Assembly (NCBI GenBank): GCA_020091685.1
Contig: CM034607.1
Span: forward strand, 1,928,944 to 1,992,943
Length of the DNA stretch: 64,000 nucleotides
From: Lutjanus erythropterus
Lineage: Eukaryota; Chordata; Actinopteri; Lutjaniformes; Lutjanidae
Reading direction: 5' to 3'
The stretch's first letter is position 1, and every line of letters starts with the position of its first letter. The position numbers and the translations under genes are program-made. This document shows, piece after piece, positions 24,818 to 37,180 of the stretch. The notes beneath the pieces were generated by a model. That model did not search any database. It had not been told where the DNA came from and saw only the letters and a program-made list of their open reading frames with translations.

Positions 24818-25560
24818 GTTACCTTCAAAATGTATTCCAATACAGTTACTAATTACCTTTCAGAAAATGTAGTCAGTAACATAATCCAAGTATCACAATA
24901 TTAAAGAAACATAGAGTGATTCCTTTCCATTACTTTTGGATTACACCAGTATAAAATATGGTGAAAGCCTAATATAGTGTTTTTAGGGCTGTGACTTATG
25001 ATTATTTTCATCAACGATTAACCGGTCAGTTATTTTCTCGATTAATCGATTAGTTGTCTGGGCCATGAAATGTCAGAAAATGGTGAAAAATGTTGATCAC
25101 AGTCCAACAGTGAAGAAGCTAGAAAATGTTCACGCTTAAGACGCTGAAATCAGAGAATTTCAACTTTTCATTCTTAAAAAATGATTCAAAATGATTAATC
25201 AGTTTAATAGTTGATTAACTATAGATTAATCCTTGTAGCTCTAACTTTTTTATGTTTGTTGTAAGCTTTATTAGTCCTTAGTCCTTCCTTTGTTGTGCAC
25301 ATTTATTGATTGATTGATTTAAAAACAAAACAAATGGAATGGTGAAGAAGTATTTTTTCACTAGAGGTCATGATAATGAATTGGCAGCTGTGTGTGCACT
25401 GCGCATGGTAGGATATTATTCTTTATGTTAAAGTTATAATCCTACTAATAATCCCCAGTTTTACTAAATGTATCTGATTACATCTTTTTTATCTGTAATT
25501 TTAATGGAATTACCTTGTATGTAATCCTGTTACATGTAATCCATTACTCCCCAAGCACCA
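24818..25560. mobile_element. hAT-type non-autonomous element with nested MITE
   Basis: The left end CAGGGTTACCTTCAAAATG and the right end GTAATCCATTACTCCCCAAG match the teleost hAT family whose termini read 'cagtgttggggagtaac'. A second family (24984-25243) interrupts it. No clear target duplication could be read. Confidence 0.6.
24984..25243. repeat. Nested MITE ('tagggctg ... gattaatcgattagttg ... agctcta')
   Basis: Ends TAGGGCTGTGACTTATGATT and, inverted, AATCCTTGTAGCTCTA. The interior has the diagnostic 'tcgattaatcgattagttgtctggg' type core. Related copies are at 28729-29063, 46007-46170 and 57560-57690. Confidence 0.65.
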
Positions 25561-25564
25561 AGTA

Positions 25565-28500
25565 CCTCCAGTGTCTCCTCATCTCCCCTACATTTACATC
25601 AGCTTACAATCTTTGAATTTGAGTCTACTCTTATCTACTGGGGTCACTATGGAAACACCATTTCCTATTTTGCAATAAATTACCTTTTTGATGCTGGTAC
25701 ATTTGTGTGAATGCTTTACAGACACTGCCCTCTATAATCTGTGTGTGTCTCTGTGTAACTTTCTGAAGACTAATGCTTTTGCTGGTGGGTGAATGATTTC
25801 TACGGGAACAGATGCTATTTGTCTCCATCTAGTGGCTAAATCTGCTTCACTGCAGGTGATAAACCATGATATCTGCTGAATCTGAGCCACTAAAAAAAAA
25901 TCACACACACAAAAACAACAACAACAACAACAACAACAACAAAAACCCTCAGATTTTTGTGCACACAAAAGGTTTAGTTCTTCTCTTTTGCCATGATAAT
26001 CCATTCAGCTGACAGGTGTGGTGTGTAGAGATGCTGGTTAAACAGCAGGTCACAGGAGGTTCTATTTGTCTCACCAAATAAAAAAAAATATATATATATA
26101 TGAAAGCATTTCTGCAAATGTGAGATTTCTATCTGCAGTACACCTTTCAGAAAGCATTTAAAATGTGCATATTGTTTTACTGATGAGAGGAAAAAACTAG
26201 AGCCTGTGAATTCTACCACATTTTTTCCCCAGGAGGGCAAAGTCATGCCCCACCCTACTTGTTGACTGTGTTGGTTAGGTTTAGACATGAGGAGTGATTG
26301 GTTAAGACAGTTAGAGACAGAGTAAGGTGGGTCATGACTTTGAAACCCTACGTGAGATACTCATTGTACAGCGCCGAATCAAACGTCAAGTTTTAGAGTG
26401 TTTTTTTTTTTCTTTTACTGTGACCAGTGCGAGGCACAGCTGTGCAATAATCCTGCTGTTCAATCTGCATCCCTATATGCTATATGCCACACCTGTCAAC
26501 TGGATGGATTATCTTGGCAAAGGAGGCGTGCTCACTAACACAGATCCCCATGATTAATGGTGCGTTCAGTTTGTACTGGGAAGTTGGAATTTTCAGAAGT
26601 CAGAAATTTCAACTGAAATGCCCCCTGAAGTTGGTTTTCTGAACTTCACCAACCCCAACCTAAAAATCCAACATGGCTGTCTTCATTTGTGTCTCATTAA
26701 ATCAGTTGTGCACACAGCACAGTTCAAGTTCCATCTGTGGACATGTTGCTATGGTGTTTGTATGTGCAGAATATGGTGAAATGTACTGTTATCAACAGGT
26801 ATTCCTAACAATGGCTAACCAGACTAGAGCAACAGTGGTTTTCCTGGTGGAATTCATCTTGGTTTTCTGATCTGTTATGAAGTGTTCCTCTCTCTTTTTT
26901 CTTTTTCTTTTCCTTTTTTCTTTTTAATTTTCCAAACTGTTTACTGAAATGCTGTTAACTCGGTTGAAGTGTCATTCCAAGCTCCAACTGGAGCGCAGCA
27001 TTGTTCCCAGACAAAGATACAGTTCATTATCATTAGCAATGAACACAGCACTGACCCCTTTCAAAGTAAAGGTCTGATAATGGTTTAATGGTAAGCAAAA
27101 TGCTTTTGATCATCTTTGTTTTGTAGATTTTAAATTTTTGTTATTTCCATGATGGCCTTGTGGGACGCATGGCCCTTGGGCCTCATTTTGCCCAGGTCTG
27201 ACCTAAAGGGAATGTGATTTGTACAGTACAAGAACAACAAACAATGATTCATTATCATGGCTTCTAGTGGGAACATGCTTCACTAGATGAAAATGTCACC
27301 AATATTTGTCTTTAAATCAATCAATTATATAGAAAAAGTTAAAGAAATAGGGGTTGGTGAGTGTCTGCCTCTGTCAAAGTGGAAGAACAACTCCACCGCG
27401 AGGTCGGAGATGGTACATCCTGACATACAGAAGACCTATTTCTCACATCTGTCATTTTAACAGTGCTTATTTTCCCCCAAAATGCAGCGTGGTCGAGGGA
27501 AGTAACATGAGGCTGCTCTGATCCATGGTGGTCACACAAGATACACAAGATACACAAGATTCTCACAGAATACATTCAATCACTTCATGTTCTATTTAAT
27601 CTTTTCTCACAACTGTTTGTTAAAAACACATTTAAACACAATGTTAGCAAGTTCCATGCATGCATATATAGAAAATCTTAGCAAGGTATTCACAATCAAA
27701 TCTAATAATTATAGCTGACAGCAGTTTAAGTTGAAAGCCTACCCAGGTATTCTGTCTTTAGTCTCGTTACCAAACAGACAAAAGGGGGGATGGCTTTTGA
27801 ATGGTTTTGTTTGGACACATGGATCAAGGAAGACAGGGTGGTGGGTAAAGAAAAGAGAGGGAGATGGAGAACAAGTGGATGACAAAGGAGACAAAGACCA
27901 AGAGTGGTGTCTCTGATGAGATAAGGACCACAATCATCGACTATGCTGTGAACTTTGACCTCTCTTTCAGGGCAGTTTGAGGGTGCAACCAAATCTGCAG
28001 TGATCAATAATTTTATCAGTGGTACAAACTGAACTACATATTACAATACAATACAGTATATTTACATTTTTTCAGGTGCTGACATTGTGACATATATGGA
28101 TCATTCTTCAGCTTCGGTCAGTTCTGGTCAGGAAAGTTTTAGAAACTCTCACACATTATTTAGAGAAATGTATTTATATATTTTATTTTGCCCATCCGGT
28201 GTAGAAACCTGATAGTGGCTTAAATTATTGAAATAATGTACAGTTTTGGACATTTTATTCTCACATTTAGAGGAAATGGTCATTTCGATCATACCACAAA
28301 AAATGTTTTTTAAACAAAATTATATACAATACACATACCTTGTGTTTTCAAAATATTTAATTAATTTCACACGCAAATGTAACTAAATGTATAAAAAGAG
28401 ATAGAGAAGAGATAGTATTTCTCCATTATTAAGATGAAAAACAGCTTTTTACTGTCTTTTAATCAATTTCTTAGGCAGCAGAATAATGATTTTTCCACTT

Positions 28501-28725
28501 TAGCAGGTTAACCGGAAAAACAGCTGCACAATTTTAAAAAGCAATTTTTTTTTGTGAATTTTACTTAAAAGTATTGCTGTGATGGAGATGACAGAGTGGC
28601 AGAAAATTGATTGAAAATGGACATTTATGTGTTGATAAAAGCTAATTGTATAGACTGGACTCAGTACAAGTCAAAGAGAAAACAATGAAACAATACAAAA
28701 ACACTTTTAGACATACACAGCTTGA
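25565..28725. other. Intergenic DNA with simple repeats, no gene
   Basis: Holds a (CAA)n run at 25911-25943 and a short (TA)n near 26088-26101. I see no coding exon with splice sites and no recognised transposon. Confidence 0.4.
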
Positions 28726-28728
28726 AAT

Positions 28729-29063
28729 TAGAGCTGCAACAATTAATTGAGTTAATTATGAAATAAACTGCCACCTATTTTGATAGTCAATTAACGAGGT
28801 TGAGTAATTTTTTTTTAAAGGAAAATAAGTCGAAATTCATTGATTTCAGCTTCTTAAATGTGAATATGTTTTGATTTTCTTCTTTATCACATTAAGCTGA
28901 ACATCTTTGGGTTGTGAAGACGTCATGCTGCTCTCTGGTAAACACTGATTGATATTTTTCACCTTTTTTCTGAAATTTTATAGACCAAACAACTATTAAT
29001 TGATTGATCCCCACCAAAAAAAGTTTGATTAATAGATTATGAAAATAATCATTAGTTACACCA
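28729..29063. repeat. Near full-length copy of the 'gagctgcaac' MITE
   Basis: Begins TAGAGCTGCAACAATTAATT, has the interior GATTTCAGCTTCTTAAATGTG, and ends in TGAAAATAATCATTAGTTAC. Same family as 24984-25243 in inverted orientation. Confidence 0.65.
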
Positions 29064-30416
29064 AAATTGAAATATTTTGTAGTTGTATAAGCAAAATGAA
29101 ATACACTTATAACAAAGGTTTTGTCATTTCTATCACTATATGTGGTTTCCATCACAATAAAAAAGTGACGCAAATGACTGTTGTGGAAATGACATTGTGT
29201 CACATTTTTCAAAATCTCTGCTAATGCTAATATCTCTTTTAGAGTTAGCATGAACTATACGCAAAATACATAATATGAAATGTTAATTATTGTATTAATG
29301 TGAGCTTGGTGATGAACATGAGTTTAGAATTGACAGCCAATAAACATAGTCTTGCTTTAACAGAAGTTTACCTTGATTTCATTCATTTTCAGTTCCCTCC
29401 ATGGAGCAAACTCTGTCCTCTGGTCATGTCAAATGACTGCTGCTGTGGTCACCAAGTACACAAACCCTATAAAACCCTCTCTGAATGTGTATTTTATCTA
29501 GTGTGGGGAAATGACAATGACCCCAAGGGACAGGTGTTTTTATGAAAAAATCCATAAAATACTAATATTTCTTACAACACGTGATACATTTCATGCAAAT
29601 TGGCTTTTTTGTATGATTTATGTTTAAAGTTAGTATTATATTATGTAATTGTATTATAAGCAGTTTTAGGCAGGGTTGAATATCCACAATCTGGTCCAAG
29701 GACAAAGGAGGTATAGCAAAAATCACACATAAAAAGCCACTTTTTCTACTGTGTGATTTTTGTGGGCCCCTTTTGGTGTCAAGAATGACTTATATTTATT
29801 GTTGTGTTTTTTACAGTTGGGATCCAAAGGTTGGTTCTCACAGCAGGGAGAGGTCCATGTTGACATTGTTACTGGCAACAATGCAGTAAAACTGTGGAAA
29901 ACCGGGGACATATTGTGCAAGCAGATATGACTTCTGGGAATCTGACTTGCACAACAACTTCCAAAGTCCAAGAGAAACACAGCATGAGGCTGAAGTAGTT
30001 GTATACTGCATCCTTTGAGAGAAATGATGAATGTGGGAAAGAAGTCTGATATAAATATGTAAAGAATTTGTTTTGGATTCAAATTCTTTTCACAAGTAAA
30101 TTAATATATGCAAAGATATATATAAAAAAAATGGAGGATACTGAAGCAAATGACTGCAATTCTGATTAATCTTTACCTGTACTTTGAAGTGAATAGGCAT
30201 TGTTTTGAATGAAATAATTTGTGAAAAATCATTCAAACTTCAAAAATTACAAGTTAGTCATTAACGTAATGCTCCCTGTTGTCAGTGTTTTTAGGTCAGT
30301 GACTTCTGAGTGATAATAAACAGGATTTCTCGTACATTTTTGTTTCCTGTTTAAGTTTATACGGTTAGGTAACTCAGGACGCTCAGTTACAATACCATTA
30401 CACTATAACCTGTTTT
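29064..30416. other. Intergenic DNA, nothing recognised
   Basis: AT-rich with no supported feature. The open frames at 28892-29251 and 29723-30082 on the minus strand show no known domain. Confidence 0.4.
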
Positions 30417-30424
30417 CCTGTCTG

Positions 30425-31415
30425 CAGTGGTGGACAAAGTACTCAACCCCAGTACTTGAGTCCAAGTATAGATACTCCTGGTCAAATATTACTCAACTAC
30501 AAGTGAAAGTTGCTCAGTCAAAATTTTACTTGAGTTAAAGTACTAGGGTTCTTGCTTTTAAAAATACTTAAGTATTGAAAAGTAAATGTTTTTAATAATG
30601 CTTAAGTATTCAAAAGTACAAATTACAAAGTACATTTTCTAATATCAATACATGCTGTATGTTTTCATGATGCATTTACAGAAGCTTGTAACTCTCTGAA
30701 ACCATCTAATGATGCAGTGACCTGCTTGTAGAACCACTCTGCTACACAAAGTCTATAGAAACACCTATAAAAACTTCAGCATAGAAATACAATCAAAAAC
30801 AAAAAGGACAGTTATTGTCATTTTCTGATGTAACTGTTTTAAAATCACATCATAACATTAGATTGAAAGTAACTGTAAGTCTGTTAAATAACTGAGATTT
30901 CTTTCTGTCTTCAGAGGCAGTATATACATGAATTATGTGGTATTTTTCACCCCAATAAAAACAATCCAACTTTAAAAGCTACCTGGAATAATGAATAATT
31001 ATAATAACATGTTGAGATTTAATTTGTCTTTCTCCTGCCGTCACCATTACCGCTTTTTGTTTGAATGAAAGAGGGAGAGCTTGCTTGTTCTTGTTACAGA
31101 GAGCACCTGGATGACGTATTTCCACTTTTACATCAATCCCATTTGAGAGGATTTCTGTGAGGAACACAGCATGTGACCAATTGTATTTTAGAAAAGAAAA
31201 AACACCAACAACTGACTTCAAAGCTCAGTCGAAAAGTAACAACAACCTTCATAGAAATGTAGTGGAGTCAAAAGTGCAATACTTGTCTTTTAAATGTAGT
31301 GGAGTGAAAGTCAGAAGTTTCCAAAAAAACAAATAATAAAGTAAAGTACAGATACTCAAAAAATGTACTTAAGTACAGTACTCAAGTAAATGTACTTCAC
31401 TACTGTCCACCACTG
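30425..31415 (+). mobile_element. 991-bp hAT-like MITE, copy 1
   Basis: Ends CAGTGGTGGACAAAGTACTC and, inverted, CTACTGTCCACCACTG. The exact 8-mer CCTGTCTG flanks it at 30417-30424 and 31416-31423, an 8-bp target duplication as in hAT elements. The interior near both ends is rich in 'acttaagta'/'tactcaagta' motifs and carries no transposase. An inverted copy is at 41229-42215. Confidence 0.85.
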
Positions 31416-31423
31416 CCTGTCTG

Positions 31424-32430
31424 TATCTGAAGCAGACCTGAGAGCCACTTCTGGGATGCACTGAGGTGCTACCGCTGGAATCACGAGCATCGTGTAGAAT
31501 GGTTGTGACTAGCTCCGGCCTGATGGAGGTTAGGCGTGAAGCTGTAGCCCTCATCGGTCCCAGCCTGACTAGTCTGTGAGTAGCTTCTTGCAATCAGTTT
31601 AGTTTAAATCAGGACAGGTAAAAGTTAAAACAGTTTAAACAGGCATTTTAGTCTGGGACTAGGCTGAAGCCTTGTCTGTGAAACTGGCATGAGGAAACTG
31701 TCTGAATCCAAGAAGAACATATTGTCAGTCACAGCTGCATACAGTGAAATCCATTGTTTTTGTATTCCCTTCTACTGTAAACCTCTCTACATGTTTTGGT
31801 TGACTGTTGAATGTATGCATTTATGGCAACATACCATTTAAAAAAACGTTTATAGAATGTACAGTAGAAGAATGTAATAGAACTGTTGCAATAAAAGCTT
31901 TATTAGCAACATGAAGTAATTGAAAATCCAACTTTTGCTTAAAAAAAAAATACTGTAAAATACACAATTACAGTAAAAAGGAGGTCACAGAAGGGAAAAA
32001 ACAAAAAACAAAACAACAACAAAACAAACAAAAAAAAACATCCCCATTTCTCAGTTTTGCCATTATCTAATTTTTCAAAAATGCTCATCAGCTTGTTTCT
32101 ATAACTTTTGACCTGCTGTGGTTGCAGAGGTAGAATCTTATGCTAAATTTAAGGTTTTAAACATTATAATTTCTGCCATTCTGTGTGCAAACATCAGTAA
32201 ATTCAGTAAGCTGGTGATTGGATACTTGCTTTTCAGGAATGGTAAATTATAGGAGACTAAACATGTTAAAAAAAAAAACCAAAACCTTACAGCAAAATAA
32301 GTGTAAATATAGTGAAAGTAATGTTAATATTCACAGATTGTTTTTGAAGTCAAGATTCTATTATTTGCAATTCTGAAGTAAAATCATGACTGTTTACATG
32401 GTGCTACACATATCATTTGAATTTTGCATG
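31424..32430. other. 3' flank of the seven-helix gene
   Basis: AT-rich. On the minus strand an AATAAA signal lies at 31899-31904, about 530 bases past the stop codon of the 32.4-kb gene, and could end its transcript. Otherwise only poly-A/(CAAA)-type low-complexity DNA (31938-32040). Confidence 0.4.
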
Positions 32431-33297
32431 TTATGTTTTAATGACATTTTCAGAAAAATCAAAAGTTGGGGTTGGGTCTTCTTTGTCTTCAGCGGCCAGC
32501 CTCAGCACAAAAGCAAAAAAGCGTGCATCCATAAAGAGTTGATAATTTGTTCCAATTAGAATAAGCACATAATATTTGAAATACTTATTAGCTGGCTCCT
32601 CATAGTTGTCTGAACTAATCATTAGGCACTGACAAACAAAAATTGGGACGTAGACAATAAGTAATGTGTATATGGTGGCATACACAAACCCTGACTTCTC
32701 AGAATCAGCAAAGGGAGACGGAGCAGGTACTCTATCATACGCAATGATGGCCACAGTCAGTCCAAAGATGATAAGTCCCAGCCCTAATGTCACAGTCTTG
32801 CTGACGAATATATAAAGAGGGACAAACACTGAAATCAACAAAGGCACCACTGTGACAACCCAGCACAGTTTGGCTGCCTGTTGAGGGTGGCACAGGAAAA
32901 GAATTAACACCAGGGTGCAGAGGACATGCAAGAGCATTCCAAAGATCCTGTACAGGGACCACGCAGTGAAGGTATTGAAGACACTGATGCAGGTGAAGGC
33001 AGGGCTGCAGGTGGACGTAAAGAACTCGATCGCCAACATGACTGTTGTAACTGCTATCAGAACATCGGTCAGGAGCAGAGCAAACAGAGTGTTGTAGATG
33101 TTCTGAGCACCTCTGAGTCTGTCCTGCTGGCACGAGAAGAACAAGATGATGCTTCGTCTAAAAGCTTTAAACTCTTCGCTGTAGAACCAGAAGACACCGA
33201 TGAAGGCTAGGAGCCCCACCATTAAGTAGGTCAGGAGAAGCCCTCCAAGCCCATTAGCATCCAACTGTTTGGCCTCCTCAGTGGTATTGTTCATCAT
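32431..33297 (-). CDS. Putative seven-helix (GPCR-like) membrane protein, 288 aa, family not recognised
   Basis: A single coding exon with an intact frame. Hydrophobic segments lie near residues 18-39, 66-92, 112-136, 143-165, 168-188, 204-226 and 240-266, giving seven helices with an N-glycosylation site (NNTT) in the short N-terminus. Class A GPCR echoes are an Asp in helix 2 (LLLTDVLIAV), Cys before helix 3, Trp in helix 4 (CWVVTVVP) and Pro in helix 6 (VYVPIF). The DRY and NPxxY motifs are absent: helix 3 ends ILFLCHP and helix 7 has NYQLFMD. A divergent orphan or chemosensory-type receptor is possible but not shown. A splice acceptor (CTCCTCAAACAG) 29 bases upstream of the ATG joins it to a non-coding exon at about 34.5 kb. 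The start MMNNTT has a second ATG immediately after the first; no upstream in-frame alternative. Confidence 0.75.
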   Translation of the reverse strand: MMNNTTEEAKQLDANGLGGLLLTYLMVGLLAFIGVFWFYSEEFKAFRRSIILFFSCQQDRLRGAQNIYNTLFALLLTDVLIAVTTVMLAIEFFTSTCSPAFTCISVFNTFTAWSLYRIFGMLLHVLCTLVLILFLCHPQQAAKLCWVVTVVPLLISVFVPLYIFVSKTVTLGLGLIIFGLTVAIIAYDRVPAPSPFADSEKSGFVYATIYTLLIVYVPIFVCQCLMISSDNYEEPANKYFKYYVLILIGTNYQLFMDARFFAFVLRLAAEDKEDPTPTFDFSENVIKT

Positions 33298-33326
33298 GAT
33301 TTGATGGTCTGATGAGTTTGGATGAC
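33298..33326 (-). other. 5' UTR part of exon 2, seven-helix gene
   Basis: Runs from the first base after the acceptor AG (33327-33328 region on the minus strand, CTCCTCAAACAG) to the ATG. It contains no upstream ATG that would compete. Confidence 0.6.
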
Positions 33327-34326
33327 CTGTTTGAGGAGAGAGAGAAGTCTTGATTTAATCTTATGACTCAAAGAGCATCTACACAAACTCTGTCTCCTGC
33401 TAAACCATTTTCACATTTTCCGCTGTGGTAAGAAAAGCAGTTTCTTGGCTCCGTGCTCTGTGCAAATGTCATGTGCATACGTCTCAATGAACTGACTCAG
33501 TGTTTAGTTAAATTCACTATTTTTTTTTTTTTTTGCATTCATAATTTTTTAATTTTTTTTTCATGGTTTCTGTAAAAGAACACAACATTTGTCATTGTTA
33601 TTGACACTTATCAGTGCTCTGTGCAGTTTCATATTATATCATTTTGTGCTGTTTTTGACTGAGTTTGAGCCCCAGGTAACCCTCATCACAAATAAAGTCT
33701 AGTTTTTTAATTTGTGTAATCCTGAGCCTTTCTGGTAAGGTTACACTTGCTCCTGCAGTGTCATGGCAAACAATGCCTAAAAACAGTGCAACATTTATCA
33801 CAATTGTTTAGAAAAGCTGCTGTGAAATCAGACACTTTTGGTCGTAACAATCCCAAAATCAGCCCATGAAATCATGGAGGGACTGAGATACATATGTTTT
33901 AATTGATAAAACGATATATTACATTAGCAGATCTACATTTATAATTTCATATATAATATTGTTTGTTATATATTTTAAATAAAAGTGTGAAATAGGTATA
34001 AAGCTTTTCCTTTAAGCTCCGGTCCTTTTAATTGAATTGAACTGAACTGAATAAACTTTATTTCAAATATTTTTTATGCTGTTTAATCTGCATTTCAAAA
34101 TGCCACAGGTGGATGGATTAGTTTAGTGAAGGAGAGTGGCTCACTTACAAGGATTTTAACAATTTTTTTGCTTAAAATTTAAGGGAAATAAACCTGTAGT
34201 TTTCACAGAAGAAGTCAGAGAATTCTTGCTTTGACTCACAAAAATGGGAGCAAAAATAAAACTGTTATTTATATTATTCAAAGTACTCTTGTCTATAAAG
34301 TACTATTTCAATGTTAATCTAAATAA

Positions 34327-34376
<50 letters not shown>

Positions 34377-34518
34377 GGAATTAGTAATTCATAATTTAAA
34401 AAATGTTTTTTGGTAGGACATGAGTTGTCTCAATTCTCAAGAATGGATGAAATGAATCATGATGTATTATTTTGTTCGGAAATAAAGGTATAGAGATATC
34501 TGTGGTGTTTTGTCTTAC
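33327..34518 (-). other. Intron 1 of the seven-helix gene
   Basis: A 1.2-kb intron between the donor CAG|GTAAGA (34519/34518) and the acceptor AAACAG (33327). AT-rich, with an (AC)n(AT)n microsatellite at 34326-34376. No coding potential. Confidence 0.55.
34326..34376. repeat. (AC)n/(AT)n compound microsatellite
   Basis: An uninterrupted AC run is followed by AT repeats within the intron of the seven-helix gene. Confidence 0.9.
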
Positions 34519-34567
34519 CTGTGTAGGATTCTGGGAAGAGACGAGTTGAAAATGTGAACACCTGTTT
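34519..34567 (-). other. Non-coding exon 1 of the seven-helix gene (5' end approximate)
   Basis: Ends at a strong donor, ACACAG|GTAAGAC. The 5' end is estimated at about 30 bases downstream of the TATA box. No ATG lies between the estimated start and the donor. Confidence 0.45.
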
Positions 34568-34591
34568 CTCTGTTTCTGTTTCTGAAGTTGG

Positions 34592-34600
34592 ATTTATACC
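34592..34600 (-). promoter_or_regulatory. TATA box of the seven-helix gene
   Basis: The minus strand reads GGTATAAAT, about 75 bases upstream of the exon 1 donor. Spacing to a start near 34567 would be canonical. A focused TATA promoter is common for tissue-specific genes. Confidence 0.5.
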
Positions 34601-35334
34601 TGCTGCATCTTCCTCCTTTGTTTCGTCACCGACGGGACAGAGGGGCAGAGCTGCCTGTGTGCTGCATGTGACAGCACTTAGCCATAAAATAGATGACTGT
34701 GACAGTATATTGCACTGTGTAACACATGCACATATCCATACTCCAACCTCTCTCTTTCCTTCTTTGACACAGTTATCACATATAACACAAAAATTTGAGC
34801 AATTACAACAAAGAGCACAGTGCAACTGTAGCACATAGTCATGAAGAACAGTTAAACAAATAAAACACAAATCACAGAAAAACTACCATAAGGTACTCAT
34901 TATACAGTAAGTGAAGTAAGTAAAGCTGCAGCAGCAAAATCCTTTAGTGAGTTGAATTGAAGCCAGGAAGAGATCATGCAGGCAGTCATATCTATCTGTC
35001 TGCAACTAAACTGATACAATACTGGACCCATCAGCCTCATATTTTATGTTAGGGTCTGTAAGGACCTGTTGTTTTTGCAGTGATTCACATTTTTTTGAAA
35101 AATCTTGAAAAATTGTATTGGCTGCTCTGTTTTATAGTGACTGCAGACTCCTCACTCCTCTTCGACAGCCAGTAGGGTCATCAACAACTGCTAGGCTAAA
35201 AACAAGGGTGGTCTTGTCTGTTGCCGGTCACATTTTGACCTTTGTCGTAGCTCAAAAATTCACATTACAGAGAGTGATTAACAGTAAAACTCTACATCAT
35301 ATTATGCTAAGTTACATGTTCCAGGCTTTGTGAT

Positions 35335-35490
35335 GCCAGCCTGTTCTCATTCCCAACTCGCCAGATACCAATGTTTTGTCACCGTTCCTGCTAACAGGCT
35401 TTCAAGTGACCTCCATGTAAAGCCACCCACAGATGAATGAGACACACTGGGCTTTGGATGTGGTGTAAAAAGGAAGACAGTGTGCATATG
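35335..35490. repeat. Fragment of a dispersed teleost repeat
   Basis: Motifs 'cctgttctcattcccaact' and 'gctaacaggctttcaagtga' and 'gcttt ggatgtgg' belong to a common fish interspersed repeat. No open frame. Confidence 0.4.
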
Positions 35491-36144
35491 GAAGAGGAGG
35501 GGTGGATGGATGGCTCAAACAAACACAGATCCAGGAGACTGCAGTAGCAACAACCAAACCCTTGGTCTTACCAGGATTGATCTGTAAAAAACTTTCCGCT
35601 GTCTAGTCCCTAATGGCATTATGACAGTCCAGATACATCAGTCACCTGACACATTACCACCTGTTATGAGCCTGGGTAATATATCTTTATTTCTTCTTTG
35701 CTGCAGATCTTTCTCTCCTCTCTTCGGTGTGTGTGACAGCAGTCTGCCTCCCTTCAGTCTTGCACTGCCAACAAAGAGTCAGCATGAAGTCTGTGTGATG
35801 TGATCCTTCTGTACTTAGAGTCACAAGTCCTGCTACAAGAAGTTTGACAAGATCTGTGCTTAGTCATCTTGACAGACTTGTTGATCTTGAACTTGAGATG
35901 TTCTGAGTAGTAAACTGCACAATGAAAATATAACCAGTACACTGTAAATGCTGGCTTTAAGTAGCAGTCATAGGAAAGTGAAACCCCTTTCGTTTTAAAC
36001 ATTCTTTTCTCCTGTTTTTTTATTTAGGAGTTTGGGTTTGTGATTTGTCTTGCATGTTTTGGGTCCTCTCTGAAGTAAAATAAAAACAGCTACACATCAT
36101 TTTATGTCTATGATTCCCTAAACCAGGGGAATAACACCACGTAA

Positions 36145-36225
36145 CACAACACCTGGTACATTTACACCCAACACAACACCTGACACTTTTCCATCCAGCA
36201 CAACACTTGGTATATTTCCACACAA
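36145..36225. repeat. 27-bp minisatellite, three units
   Basis: Three units start at 36145, 36172 and 36199, each opening with CACAACAC(C/T)TG and ending in a C/A-rich stretch. Because 27 is divisible by three, the minus strand reads as a repeating Cys-Cys motif (RCCVGCK/RCCVTW) in an open frame of 67 codons. This is probably fortuitous. Confidence 0.75.
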
Positions 36226-36649
36226 CGGCTAACCTGTTGTTGAGCTGTTAAATGTGTTGCATCAGCTGCTACTGGAAACTTCAGTGTTGTACAGACTAAA
36301 CACTCTTATTGAGGTCAAGTCAATCAACTTTGTTATCTTGTTATCTTTTTAAGTGACTCAATGACACTAAAATAATACAGTGCTTCACCAACCTAAAAAG
36401 CAGTGCAATTATAAATATAAACATGTCCAATGCAAGAGACAAATAAAGAAAAATCAGAATCAAACAACAGAAGACACATTATCATACAGCTGGCAACACG
36501 CCAGCTCTATGATAATTATCGATTTGTACCATCATTTTAACATCTTTATGATATATGATCAATAATTTTAAAAAGTGGAATGTATGATAATTTTGACAAC
36601 CTATCACATCAGCATGACACTGACTGCTTTGTTTGTAGAGACACAGGCT

Positions 36650-37180
36650 GGTGCTTTATTTTGATGGGTAAGAACATGAGGAGTGATTGTAAGATGGACT
36701 GTGATTGACTGAGGACTGAATGTGCAAAGCGAAAATTGTTGCCGCTTTGTCTGATTCTCAGAGGCATGTTATTCCATGGTTGTTGAGCCCTTACAGCAAA
36801 AGCCCTACCACCTCTGTCACTGGTTAGCAGATAGGAGGGCTGCAAAGGGTGAGAGGGTCAGTTAGATACGATGGGGTAAGGACATTCAATGATTTAAAAA
36901 CCAGTAATAAAATTTTAAAATCAGTTCTAAAAGCACAGGTAACCAGTGCAGTGAGACAAGCATTTTCCTTGTAAGAATCCTGGGCTGCAGTGTTTTGTAT
37001 GTTGATGCAGTTGAGTGATTTATGTGGATTCTGGCGATTAATGAGGTGTAGTACTCTGATGGCTGGGAGAGTTTGTGCATTATTGAATGAAACAAATGAT
37101 ATGATCTTAGCAAATTTCCTGATTTGACCGATCAGTATTGGACAAAGTCTGGAATGGTGGTCTGCAGTTTTTGAGAAATC
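36650..37180 (-). mobile_element. L2-type LINE remnant (reverse transcriptase C-terminal part)
   Basis: Minus-strand frames contain FRTDFKILLLVFKSLN and SYLTDPLTL and, in the next frame, LVSLHWLPV. A further frame gives SDRGGRAFAVRAQQPWNNMP. Together these are the conserved C-terminal tract of L2-like reverse transcriptases, broken by several frameshifts and stops. Confidence 0.75.

Noticed and set aside
32735..33210. Frames of 94-132 codons overlapping the seven-helix coding exon
   Set aside because: Alternate-frame shadows of the 288-codon gene.
34457..34870. 137-codon minus-strand frame over the seven-helix gene promoter
   Set aside because: Spans the TATA box and non-coding exon; no domain and it does not connect to the coding exon in a sensible frame.
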